This document shows, in pieces, positions 1 to 6,828 of a DNA stretch of 6,904 nucleotides (position 1 is the stretch's first letter; the number at the start of each line of letters is the position of its first letter). Source of the stretch: Beijerinckiaceae bacterium (lineage in GTDB: Bacteria > Pseudomonadota > Alphaproteobacteria > Rhizobiales > Beijerinckiaceae); the NCBI GenBank assembly GCA_027311205.1, contig DAICZI010000087.1:1-6904 (forward strand). The letters run 5' to 3'. The translations under genes and the position numbers were made by a program. Under the pieces are notes generated by a model. It worked only from the letters and a program-made list of their open reading frames with translations. It was not told where the DNA came from and searched no databases.

Positions 1-147
1 CATCCGCATCGCCTGCTCGGGCGTCATCTCGAGATAACGAACCTTCTCCTCCGGGACGATGAGCAGCAGCCCACTCATCGGGTTGACCGCGCTCGGCACG
101 AACACGTGGCACACCTTGCGGCCCAGCGCGTCGCCCGCCTCGCTGGC
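1..147 (-). pseudogene. DUF502 family membrane protein, C-terminal fragment cut at the join near 148
   Basis: Read on the minus strand, bases 147 down to 1 give 49 codons without a stop. They contain VFVPSAVNPMSG (bases 105-70), followed by a LLLIVP segment and LEMTPEQAMRM. This matches the conserved C-terminal part of DUF502 proteins (VFVP..NP.SG....VP...V..L.M..E.A). Full-length members are about 200 residues with N-terminal membrane helices and are uncharacterised integral membrane proteins. Here the homologous stretch fades after the codon at 145-147, and the frame meets a TAA at 178-180, so the N-terminal half and the start codon are absent. The C-terminus runs off the left edge. Almost all third codon positions are G or C, more than in the genes to the right. 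It is either a broken gene or a foreign piece joined on. The family call is from motif recognition, not a search. Confidence 0.68.
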
Positions 148-160
148 CCCCGAAGATATT
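140..160. other. probable breakpoint or chimeric join
   Basis: Recognisable DUF502 coding sequence on the minus strand ends at about 147, and recognisable NYN coding sequence on the plus strand begins at about 149. Each gene loses its N-terminal part here, and the two face away from each other with no promoter, start codon or spacer between them. Third-position base use also changes across the point. No inverted repeat, target duplication or attachment-like sequence is visible, so I cannot tell an assembly chimera from a real deletion or inversion. Confidence 0.6.
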
Positions 161-523
161 TCCGTCGCCAACAGCAATTATTCCAAAATGGCCTATGCGC
201 TGCAGGAACAGGGCGTCAATGTCATCGAGGCTCCGGCCCGCATGAACCGGCATACGCAGGAAGTGAAACACAGCGACGATCAGCGCCTGATGATCCGCCT
301 GGCCCTCACCTGCGCCCGCCTCAAGCCGGATTTTCTGGTGCTGGTTGCCGCGGACGGCGATTATGCGCCGCTGGTCTGGGGGCTGCGCGAGGAAGGCATC
401 CGCACCAAGGTGATTTCCGACCCCTCCGTGCTCTCGGGAGATTTGCGGCTGGCGGCTTTTTCCAGTTCAGACCTGTTTCGCGTCATCCAGCAGATCGAGC
501 GTCAGCGCGAACCCGTCGCCTGA
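149..523 (+). pseudogene. NYN (PIN-like) domain protein, N-terminally truncated
   Basis: The frame ending at the TGA at 521-523 encodes a C-terminal NYN/LabA-like domain, a PIN-fold family of putative metal-dependent ribonucleases. Visible marks are a helix with YSKMAYALQEQGVNVIEA, the acidic pair in KHSDDQRLMI (about 269-298), the core strand and acidic turn FLVLVAADGDYAPLV (about 332-376), and the following EEGIRTKVIS strand. The first strand, with the metal-binding Asp and the Asn of the DxxN motif, is missing. The frame extends back to an ATG at 59, but bases 59-147 are antisense to good DUF502 coding sequence, so that start is very likely an artefact of the join and the true start is lost. 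As it stands the protein would lack one of its catalytic acidic residues. RNase activity is inferred from the family only. Confidence 0.66.
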
Positions 524-547
524 ACGAAGTATCATGCTGGCAGAGGC

Positions 548-576
548 TTGATTTTGCGCTAGTCTCCCCCTCAAGA
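548..576 (+). promoter_or_regulatory. weak candidate promoter before the FAD oxidase gene
   Basis: The 81-base gap between the NYN stop and the dehydrogenase start holds TTGATT at 548-553. This is a fair -35 hexamer, but the expected -10 position (571-576, TCAAGA) matches poorly. A five-base inverted repeat, AGTCT/AGACT (561-565 and 574-578), lies within the same stretch and could be an operator or chance. There is no terminator-like hairpin with a T run, so read-through from the NYN gene is also possible. Confidence 0.2.
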
Positions 577-604
577 CTGGAACAAATAACCAGGAGCCAG
601 GCCA

Positions 605-2011
605 ATGACCCTTGTGGCGCAACGCACCACCACACCAAAGCCCGAAGCATTACTGTCGGCCCTGCGCCAGCGTTTCGGGAACAGGTTTCATGCCGGGCTG
701 GATTTTTGCCGCCAGCATGCCCATACGCTGAGCGTCATTGCCAATCAGCCGCCCGATGCCGTGGTGCAGCCGCTCACCCGCGACGACGTCGTTGAAATCG
801 TGCATCTCTGCGGCGCTCATGATGTGCCGATGATCCCGTTTGGCGCTGGCACGTCGCTGGAAGGCCATGTCAATGCACCCTTTGGCGGCATTTGCATCGA
901 CATGAGCCTGATGCGCCGGATCATCGCGGTGCATGGCGAAGACCTCGACTGCGTGATCGAGCCCGGCGTCACCCGCAAGTTTCTCAATGAGAACCTGCGC
1001 GATCAGGGCCTGTTTTTCCCCCTTGATCCGGGTGCCGATGCCTCGTTGGGGGGCATGGTCTCAACCCGCGCTTCGGGCACAAACGCGGTGCGTTATGGCA
1101 CGATGCGCGATAATGTCATCGCGCTCGAAGCGGTGCTGGCGGATGGCTCGGTGGTGCGCACCGGTGGGCGGGCGCGCAAATCCTCGGCCGGCTATGATCT
1201 GGCGCGCCTGCTGATTGGCGCGGAAGGCACGCTGGGCATTGTCACGGAAATCACTTTGCGCCTGCATGGAATTCCGGAAGCCGTTGCGGGAGGCATCTGC
1301 CCGTTCCCGAGCGTGCGCGCTGCTTGCGATGCGACCATCGCCACCATTCAATCGGGCGTGCCGGTGGCGCGGATCGAATTGCTGGACGCGCTGCAGGTCA
1401 AGGCCTGCAATGCCTATTCCAGGCTCGATTTGCCCGAACTGCCGATGCTGTTTCTCGAATTTCATGGCAGTGAAGGCGGCGTTGCCGAACAGGCCCAGCG
1501 GTTTGGCGAAATTGCCGCTGAATTTGGCGCGGGCGCTTTCCAGTGGACGACCAGGCCCGAAGAGCGCACCCGCCTCTGGCAGGCCCGCCATGATGTCTAT
1601 TGGGCGACGCGCGGCCTCGCGCCGGGCTTTTCCGGCATCTCCACCGATGTCTGCGTGCCGATCTCGCGGCTGGCCGATTGTGTCGAGGCTACGCAGGCCG
1701 ACATTGCCGCAACCGGATTGATTGCGCCCATTGTCGGGCATGTCGGTGACGGCAATTTTCATTTGGGGCTATTGTTCGATTCAGAAAAGCCAGGTGAAAG
1801 CAAACGTGTTTCGGAGTTTCTTGATCGTTTGGTTGAGCGTGCCTTGGCGATGGAAGGCACGTGTACCGGCGAGCATGGCGTGGGCCAGGGCAAGATCAAA
1901 TATATGAAACGCGAGCACGGCGCGGCGACTTTGGCGATGATGGCGGCGATAAAGCAGGCGCTCGACCCCAGAGGCCTGATGAATCCGGGAAAAGTTCTCC
2001 CTTTTGATTGA
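605..2011 (+). CDS. FAD-linked D-2-hydroxyacid dehydrogenase (D-lactate dehydrogenase / GlcD family)
   Basis: The 468-residue product belongs to the FAD-binding PCMH-type oxidoreductases with a C-terminal FAD-oxidase domain, like yeast DLD1, human LDHD and bacterial GlcD. The FAD-binding part (about 50-222) shows PFGAGTSLEGH (78-88), the PGADASLGGMVSTRASGTNA stretch (142-161), YGTMRDNV (164-171) and GAEGTLGIVTE (205-215). The substrate domain shows RIELLD (256-261), the metal/substrate motif GHVGDGNFH (378-386), TGEHGVGQGK (421-430) and the terminal LMNPGKV (458-464). Family members oxidise D-lactate or related D-2-hydroxyacids to the 2-oxo acid, passing electrons to cytochrome c or quinone. 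The exact substrate cannot be read from the sequence. Length is typical for the family. The ATG has a CAGGAG ribosome site starting about 14 bases upstream. No glcE or glcF partner lies beside it, which favours a stand-alone D-lactate-type enzyme over a three-subunit glycolate oxidase. Confidence 0.93.
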   Translation: MTLVAQRTTTPKPEALLSALRQRFGNRFHAGLDFCRQHAHTLSVIANQPPDAVVQPLTRDDVVEIVHLCGAHDVPMIPFGAGTSLEGHVNAPFGGICIDMSLMRRIIAVHGEDLDCVIEPGVTRKFLNENLRDQGLFFPLDPGADASLGGMVSTRASGTNAVRYGTMRDNVIALEAVLADGSVVRTGGRARKSSAGYDLARLLIGAEGTLGIVTEITLRLHGIPEAVAGGICPFPSVRAACDATIATIQSGVPVARIELLDALQVKACNAYSRLDLPELPMLFLEFHGSEGGVAEQAQRFGEIAAEFGAGAFQWTTRPEERTRLWQARHDVYWATRGLAPGFSGISTDVCVPISRLADCVEATQADIAATGLIAPIVGHVGDGNFHLGLLFDSEKPGESKRVSEFLDRLVERALAMEGTCTGEHGVGQGKIKYMKREHGAATLAMMAAIKQALDPRGLMNPGKVLPFD

Positions 2012-2046
2012 GTTCCGGCCCGGCACAGGCCACATCAAGGGCGGGC

Positions 2047-2053
2047 AAGGAAG
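2047..2053 (+). promoter_or_regulatory. ribosome binding site fixing the GTG start of the AsmA-like gene
   Basis: AAGGAAG lies 6 bases before the GTG at 2060-2062. It supports that non-ATG start over the next in-frame ATG at 2161, which would remove the N-terminal membrane helix. Confidence 0.6.
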
Positions 2054-2059
2054 CGAGTT

Positions 2060-5000
2060 GTGCGGGAAATTCTGACATTTATCGGGCTGGTTCTGGTGCT
2101 GGTGCTGAGCGCTGCGCTGATCGGGCCGCAATTTGTCGATTGGGACGCAGAGCGCGATGTCATGGCGGCGCATCTGACGCAATGGCTGGGGCGTCCGGTT
2201 AGCCTCAGCGGACCGGTCAGCATGCGCCTGCTGCCTGCGCCTAAACTGCGGCTGGGCGCGCTCGCGATTGGCGGCAGCGCTGGCCAGAGCACGGTTTCGG
2301 CCCGCGATGTGAAGCTTGATCTGGCGGTCATGCCGCTGTTGCAGGGAAGGTTTGAGCTGACCAAGGCGTCGTTTGACCATGTGCAGCTCAAATTGGTTCA
2401 GGATGCAGCGGGCTCGTTCAACCTGCCGATACCGGCAACAAGCCGCCTGAAGGGCGTCGCCCTGAAGGCCTTGCAAATGCGCGACGGCGTGGTTTTTCTG
2501 GTCAAGCCTGATGGCACGCCGTTGCTGACGCTCCACCACCTTGATGTCAGCGCTCAGGCGGCATCGCTGCTCGGCCCGTTTACTGCCTCTGGAAGTGTGG
2601 CAAGCCCGCAAGGGCCGCTGCACTTCGATCTTTCGACCGGCAACGCCACGCAAGGCGCGCTGAGGCTGACATGGTCGAGCGCCGCTGTGGGCATTCTGCC
2701 GCAGGCCCATTTTGATGGCGTGATGACTCTTGCCCCCAGCGCACCGCAACTCGAGGGGCAGTTGCAGCTTCGCGGCGCTCTGCAGGCCGCTCCCGCCGGA
2801 ATGGCTCTGCCGTGGCGTAGTGAAGGAATGGTGACGGCTGACCTCACGCATCTCAGCGCCAGCAAGCTCAAGCTTGTGCTGGGTGAAGCCGCAAGAACCG
2901 TGCGGGCGACCGGAAGCGCAAGCCTGCACTTCGGAGCTTTGCCGCACGGCACCATCAGCCTTGCAGCACCGCAGATTGATCTTGACCAGATGATCGCCGC
3001 CAAACCCGGAAGGCTCGATAGCAGCCTTCCCGTGGTGAAGCTGGACCCTGTGGCGTGGCTGTCCGGTGCGGGGCCACAAGAAAACGTCAGCTTTCCGGTC
3101 ACACTGGCGCTGTCGACGCCGCTGATAAACTGGGGTGGGGATACTCTGCGCCATGTCAGCGCGCAGGTTGACGTGGATCCATCCAGGCCGCTGCATTTGC
3201 AGTTGGCACTGCGTGCGCCTGCTGGAACGCAGGTGGCCATGCAGGGCGTGGCTGATCTCGGTTCTGCGGCGCGGTTCACCGGCCAGGTTGCGGCCAGCAC
3301 GGATGATGCCCCGGCGCTGTCGCGCTGGCTGGGCGGCCTCGACATCAGCGCCGCAACCGCTTTGGTTCAAGCGCTCAAATCCCAACCTTTCGAGCAATTG
3401 GGCTGGCAGGGGCCGCTTGAGGTGTCACGGGTCAGTTTTGCGAGCCAGAAGGCGGCAATCAGGCTGGATCGCACCAGACTTGCCGGTGCCATCGCCTATA
3501 CAGCGGCGTCAAAGGCCGGGGCGGCGCGCCTCTTTGCTGATTTGGATGCCCCGGCGCTGGACATTGACCATGTGCCGCAAGGTACGGCGTTGCTTGATCC
3601 AGCGCTTGATCTCGATGTGGCGTTGCGCGCCCATGCGGTGCGGGTTGCCCATTTTGGCCAGGGCATGATCGATGCCGGGAATTTGAGTTTTCATCTCAAA
3701 CGCACGAACGGGCGCATGGATGTGCGCAGCCTGAAGCTCAGCAATCTTGGCGGGGCCGATCTCACGGCGTCGGGGATTCTGGCGGCAAAGGGCGGCTCGA
3801 TCGCGGCCGATATTTCGGCGAGCCGTCTGGTGGAGGCCAGCGCCTTGGTGGCAAGGCTGTTTCCGGGACGCTTGAGTGCCGCCCTGCAGGCGCGCGCGCC
3901 GTTTCTTGCACCCGCCCGGCTGCATATCACCGCGAACAGCGCGACAGGGGCGGACAACGACGCAAGCCCGCCGGTTACGGCCGAGATCACCGGCAGCCTT
4001 GCGGGCACGAAGATTTCCGGCACCATCACCCCTGCCGCAGACGGCCTCAAGGCCCACATTGCGCTGGAATCAGACGAAGCTGCCAGCTTTTTGCAGCAGG
4101 TCGGGCTGGCCACCCTGCCCCTGCGGGGGCTGGGCGGCGCCGCAGTCACGCTCGAAGCTTCTGGCATCGCACCGCACTATCATGTCACCGCGAAAGGCGT
4201 TGTCGCGGGCACGAATTTTGACGCCAGCGCAGAGGTGCATGTCGGCAAAATGCATGTTGATGCACAGGGCCATGTTCATGGTGCCAGTGCCGATCTGCTG
4301 CCGCTGACGCGGGCGCTGGCTTTGGCTCTGCCCGCCACAGGGCTGCATCTGCCTTTCAGGGCAGAGGCTGATTTCACCCGCGATGCGTCTGGCCTTGCCG
4401 TGACCGGCCTTGAAGGCGAGGCCGACGGCAATGGTTTCAGCGGCGCGCTGCAAGGACCAGCGTCGGCATCCCAAAATCTTGGGGTTACGGGCACCCTGAA
4501 GCTCGACAGTCTCACGCTGCCACACCTTTTATCTTTGGTTCTGGGAACCCCGGCGACGCGCGATCCGGCGCATTGGTCAGTGCAGGTCTTCGAGTCGGCA
4601 CCGGGCTTCCCTAACCTTCGCGGATTGCACCTTGAAGCCAAGCATTTTGTCACCGGCCTGGCGCGTGATGTCGGCGGGCCAGCCAGCTTTGATCTCACGC
4701 TCCAGCATCAAAGCCTGAACATTGACCATTTCAATGGCCTTGTGGCGGGTGGCAAGGTAGCGGCAAGCCTGACTTTGGCGCGCAATGGACTTGAGGCTTC
4801 CCTGTCGGGCGCAGGCACCTTCACCGGTATCAAGCTCAATGAGCCCACGCTGCAAAGCCTGGCTGATGGCAGGCTGCAGGTGGTCGCAACCGGCAAAAGC
4901 CCGGCAAAGCTGGTGGCCAATCTGGCGGGCCAGGGCACAGTCTTGCTGCACCAGCCCGTAGTTCCACGGGCTGACGGCGCGGCATTGTGCCAGTTGTTGC

Positions 5001-5698
5001 AGGGACTTGGTGAGGGCACGGGCCATTTTGACGCGGCCCATGTCAGTGCTGTCCTGAACACCGCGCTGGACCAGGGCCCGTTGCACATGGCCGATCAGAA
5101 CATGATCGCCACTTTGTCGAGCGGTGTGCTTCAACTGGATGGAACGGGCCGGCCAGAAGCGCTGCACCTCAGCCTTGATGTGAACCGTGGCACGCTGAAG
5201 CAAAGCCTGCGCCTGCCCGCCAGCCCGGCCCCGCCGCTATGGAGCGGGCCGCCGCCGCACATTGGGGTGACGTTTGAAGGCCCGCTGGCGCGGCCACAGC
5301 GCCACATTGTCATGGGGGCGTTGCTGGATGGCCTCGCCACGCGCGCCATAGCGGTGCAAAAAGCCAAGATCGCCGCCTTCAAGGCCGATGTGCAGGAGCG
5401 CGCCATGTTGGTGCGCCGGTTGCATGGTTGGCAAAAGCTGGAGCGCGACGCTGCCGCCGAAAAGCAATTCGAGGCGAATCGCACCGCGGCCGCAGCAGCG
5501 GCGCAAAAGGCGCAACAAGCCGCCGCTGCTCAAAAGGCGCTGCGCGCCGCGCAAAAGATCATGATGCAACCGGCGCCGCCGCTGAGGACGATCATCATCA
5601 AGCCGCTGCCACCCATACACTTGCAAGGCGCACCTGCCTCGCCACCGAAGGCCCCGCTTAATCTTACTCCGCCCTCGAGCCCGGTTCCGCCGCCCTGA
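2060..5698 (+). CDS. AsmA family envelope protein, large
   Basis: The 1212-residue product begins with one membrane helix (about residues 5-22). It is followed by the alphaproteobacterial AsmA signature: FVDWDAERDVMAAHLTQWLG (25-44), then GRPVSLSGPVSMRLLPAPKL (44-63). A very long middle region is rich in beta-prone repeats of the type expected for AsmA/TamB-like lipid-transfer or scaffold proteins. The conserved AsmA C-terminal region lies around 930-1085, with LCQLLQGLGEGTGHFDAAHV and a GVLQLDG strand. It is expected to be anchored in the inner membrane with its bulk in the periplasm. AsmA relatives affect outer-membrane biogenesis and phospholipid traffic; the role here is inferred. The C-terminus is unusual: an Ala/Gln/Lys-rich, probably helical stretch (about 1125-1166), then a Pro-rich tail (1170-1212). 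The gene starts 48 bases after the dehydrogenase stop, on the same strand. Its last 35 bases overlap the convergent RHH gene. Confidence 0.9.
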   Translation: MREILTFIGLVLVLVLSAALIGPQFVDWDAERDVMAAHLTQWLGRPVSLSGPVSMRLLPAPKLRLGALAIGGSAGQSTVSARDVKLDLAVMPLLQGRFELTKASFDHVQLKLVQDAAGSFNLPIPATSRLKGVALKALQMRDGVVFLVKPDGTPLLTLHHLDVSAQAASLLGPFTASGSVASPQGPLHFDLSTGNATQGALRLTWSSAAVGILPQAHFDGVMTLAPSAPQLEGQLQLRGALQAAPAGMALPWRSEGMVTADLTHLSASKLKLVLGEAARTVRATGSASLHFGALPHGTISLAAPQIDLDQMIAAKPGRLDSSLPVVKLDPVAWLSGAGPQENVSFPVTLALSTPLINWGGDTLRHVSAQVDVDPSRPLHLQLALRAPAGTQVAMQGVADLGSAARFTGQVAASTDDAPALSRWLGGLDISAATALVQALKSQPFEQLGWQGPLEVSRVSFASQKAAIRLDRTRLAGAIAYTAASKAGAARLFADLDAPALDIDHVPQGTALLDPALDLDVALRAHAVRVAHFGQGMIDAGNLSFHLKRTNGRMDVRSLKLSNLGGADLTASGILAAKGGSIAADISASRLVEASALVARLFPGRLSAALQARAPFLAPARLHITANSATGADNDASPPVTAEITGSLAGTKISGTITPAADGLKAHIALESDEAASFLQQVGLATLPLRGLGGAAVTLEASGIAPHYHVTAKGVVAGTNFDASAEVHVGKMHVDAQGHVHGASADLLPLTRALALALPATGLHLPFRAEADFTRDASGLAVTGLEGEADGNGFSGALQGPASASQNLGVTGTLKLDSLTLPHLLSLVLGTPATRDPAHWSVQVFESAPGFPNLRGLHLEAKHFVTGLARDVGGPASFDLTLQHQSLNIDHFNGLVAGGKVAASLTLARNGLEASLSGAGTFTGIKLNEPTLQSLADGRLQVVATGKSPAKLVANLAGQGTVLLHQPVVPRADGAALCQLLQGLGEGTGHFDAAHVSAVLNTALDQGPLHMADQNMIATLSSGVLQLDGTGRPEALHLSLDVNRGTLKQSLRLPASPAPPLWSGPPPHIGVTFEGPLARPQRHIVMGALLDGLATRAIAVQKAKIAAFKADVQERAMLVRRLHGWQKLERDAAAEKQFEANRTAAAAAAQKAQQAAAAQKALRAAQKIMMQPAPPLRTIIIKPLPPIHLQGAPASPPKAPLNLTPPSSPVPPP
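5501..5557 (+). repeat. imperfect short repeats encoding the Ala/Gln/Lys stretch
   Basis: Three copies of a GCNCAAAAG core lie at 5501-5509, 5527-5535 and 5549-5557, within the AsmA-like gene. They encode AQK-type units of the C-terminal Ala-rich helix. This is low-complexity coding sequence, not a mobile or regulatory repeat. Confidence 0.4.
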
Positions 5699-5915
5699 GG
5701 ACGGCTTGCTGCAATACATGCACCCTGAGGGCGCTCGACAAATTGGCCTTGCCCCGCACGGCATCAATCTCGCCAATCAGACTGGCAATCGCCAGGCTTC
5801 GCCGCGTCGCCTCGCTCCGCAAGGCCTCCCAGAAGGCCGCCTCCAGCGAAATGCTCGTCGCGTGGCCAGCAACCATCACTGAATGTTTGCGGATCAGCGT
5901 CGGATCAGCGCTCAT
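5664..5915 (-). CDS. ribbon-helix-helix (RHH_4) domain protein
   Basis: The 83-residue product is almost wholly an RHH_4 domain. It has KHSVMVAGHATSISLE (10-25) as the ribbon and first helix, FWEALRSEA (28-36), then LIGEID (45-50) and NLSSALRVHVLQ (58-69). This short family is common in alphaproteobacteria and has sometimes been labelled aryl-sulfate sulfotransferase in error. The fold suggests a dimeric DNA-binding protein, but no target is known and none is visible here. The ATG at 5915 lies inside the end of the DUF4169 gene (11-base overlap) with no clear Shine-Dalgarno, which points to translational coupling. The same frame stays open upstream to about 6041, but that part overlaps DUF4169 and has no RHH similarity. 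The 3' end overlaps the convergent AsmA-like gene by 35 bases. Confidence 0.87.
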   Translation of the reverse strand: MSADPTLIRKHSVMVAGHATSISLEAAFWEALRSEATRRSLAIASLIGEIDAVRGKANLSSALRVHVLQQAVLRAAEPGSRAE

Positions 5916-6102
5916 CGTCGGAGCGAAGAGGTGTGAGGGCGTGGCTCTGCCAGCGCTGCTGCACCAAGGCTGCATTTGCGGCCTCCTGGGCGCGATCAGC
6001 CAAGGTCCGGCCATGACGGGCGCGGTTTTGCGCCGCCACATCTTCGGCCTGCTTGCGCAGGGCCACTTTGCGGGCGCGGCGAAGATTGATGATCTCGCTC
6101 AT
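5905..6102 (-). CDS. DUF4169 family small basic protein
   Basis: The 65-residue product starts MSEIINLRRARKVALRKQ and continues with AAQNRARHGRTLADR. This fits the DUF4169 pattern (M-x-E-I-x-N-L-R-x-x-R-K ... A-x-x-N-R-x-x-x-G-R-T). The family is short, charged, probably mostly helical, and has no known function. I chose the ATG at 6102 because family members begin at this point. An in-frame ATG at 6117 would add MKQPG and would overlap the sspB stop as ATGA, so it could be the true start by translational coupling. Neither start has a good Shine-Dalgarno. The gene lies between sspB and the RHH gene, an order I believe recurs in alphaproteobacteria. Confidence 0.8.
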   Translation of the reverse strand: MSEIINLRRARKVALRKQAEDVAAQNRARHGRTLADRAQEAANAALVQQRWQSHALTPLRSDDER

Positions 6103-6113
6103 GCCGGGCTGCT

Positions 6114-6662
6114 TCATGGCTTGCGGCGGGAAAAATCAATGGCGACGACCTTGCCGCTGTCGTCCCCGTCCTTGGCGTCTGGCGCAACGACTTTGGGTTT
6201 GCGCTTGCCGCGATCCTCGATGTTTCTGGCCAATTGTTCGGCTGCGGACGCAGGCGCGGCTGGCTTGGTTGCAAGCGCCTCAACCTTGGCGGCAGGCTCG
6301 GTTGCGAGCGCGACATCAAAGCGCAGACCAAACTGCACGGAATGGTCATAAAACTCGGTTATCGCGCTGAAAGGCACCACCAGACGTTCGGGTACATGGT
6401 TGAAAAACAGCACGACCTCGAGGCCCTGATCACTGACCAGCAGGTCCTGAAACTGATGTTGCAGGATGATCGTCATCTGTTCGGGGCAGCGCTTCAGCAA
6501 TTCGGGCGAAAGCTTCACGCCCGGCGCATCGGTGCGAAAGCTTATCTGGAAGAAATGCCCACCCGGCAGACCATCCCGCGCGGCATCACCAATGACGCCA
6601 CGGATGACCTGGCGCATCGCCTTTTGCACTTTCAGATCGTAACGGATCAGGTCTTCTGCCAT
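6114..6662 (-). CDS. sspB: SspB family ClpXP adaptor, alphaproteobacterial type
   Basis: The 182-residue product starts MAEDLIRYDLKVQKAMRQ and carries the SspB tag-binding fold (about 1-116). Visible segments are DGLPGGHFFQISFRTDAPGV (30-49), LSPELLKRCPEQMTIILQHQ (51-70), FQDLLVSDQGLEVVLFFN (71-88), PERLVVPFSAITEFYD (91-106) and VQFGLRF (109-115). An Ala/Pro/Lys-rich linker (about 120-165) leads to a short conserved tail, GKVVAIDFSRRK (170-181). This is where the family has its ClpX-docking (XB) peptide. Known role: SspB binds the tmRNA-encoded tag on rescued nascent chains and hands them to ClpXP in the cytoplasm. The frame extends to a TTG at 6698, but that lies in the 3' part of the tmRNA, and the family starts at MAEDLIRYD. 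The gene sits directly downstream of ssrA on the same strand, and its stop overlaps a possible DUF4169 start. Confidence 0.92.
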   Translation of the reverse strand: MAEDLIRYDLKVQKAMRQVIRGVIGDAARDGLPGGHFFQISFRTDAPGVKLSPELLKRCPEQMTIILQHQFQDLLVSDQGLEVVLFFNHVPERLVVPFSAITEFYDHSVQFGLRFDVALATEPAAKVEALATKPAAPASAAEQLARNIEDRGKRKPKVVAPDAKDGDDSGKVVAIDFSRRKP

Positions 6663-6705
6663 GGTCGTATTGCCTGTCTCGCGAAGGTATGCCCTCAAAA
6701 TCAGT

Positions 6706-6731
6706 GGAGGCTTCTGTTGCCAGGTGCCTCC
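6706..6731 (-). terminator. 3' hairpin of the tmRNA coding piece, possible weak terminator
   Basis: A six-base-pair stem (GGAGGC/GCCTCC) surrounds a second CTG/CAG stem closed by a GCAA tetraloop. After it comes ACTGATTTT, so the T run is short and offset. It is most likely a structural end of the mature coding RNA and may only partly stop transcription, letting some reach sspB about 43 bases further on. No separate strong promoter for sspB is evident in 6663-6705. Confidence 0.4.
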
Positions 6732-6789
6732 GAACCCCGCCCAGCGGAGCTTAACCCACTAGGACTTTAGACTTGGTTTTTCAAACCGC

Positions 6790-6828
6790 TTACGCGGCCT
6801 GAGCAACCGGAGCATAGTTGTCGTTTGC
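6790..6828 (-). other. tmRNA proteolysis tag reading frame (ANDNYAPVAQAA, stop TAA)
   Basis: The resume codon is GCA at 6828-6826, followed by eleven codons and TAA at 6792-6790. The N-terminal ANDNY part is the segment that SspB adaptors usually contact. The C-terminal AA is the usual ClpX recognition end, here as AQAA instead of the enteric LAA. The upstream ATAGTT matches the conserved element that sets the resume frame. Confidence 0.92.

Noticed and set aside
59..148. Taking the ATG at 59 as the start of the NYN protein
   Set aside because: The first 30 residues have no NYN character and are antisense to a well-conserved DUF502 motif, and no ribosome site precedes the ATG. The frame is open across the join by chance.
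2012..2059. GGCC/GGCC inverted repeat between the dehydrogenase and AsmA genes as a terminator
   Set aside because: The stem is only four base pairs with no T run after it, so it is too weak to call.
1781..3397. A long open minus-strand frame opposite the dehydrogenase end and the AsmA N-terminal half
   Set aside because: It would be a 538-residue protein very rich in Arg, Gln, His and Ala without any family motif, and it lies antisense to two well-supported genes. This is typical of shadow frames in high-GC coding sequence.
5916..6041. N-terminal extension of the RHH protein to 6041
   Set aside because: This part overlaps DUF4169 in another frame and is Arg/Pro/Ala-rich without RHH similarity. 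The ATG at 5915 gives the normal short family length.
6663..6698. TTG at 6698 as the sspB start
   Set aside because: It would add 12 residues not seen in the family, lies at the 3' end of the tmRNA, and is a weaker start codon than the ATG at 6662.
6234..6770. Plus-strand frame of 178 residues across sspB and the tmRNA
   Set aside because: It is antisense to a clear SspB coding region and the tmRNA, and shows no recognisable domain.
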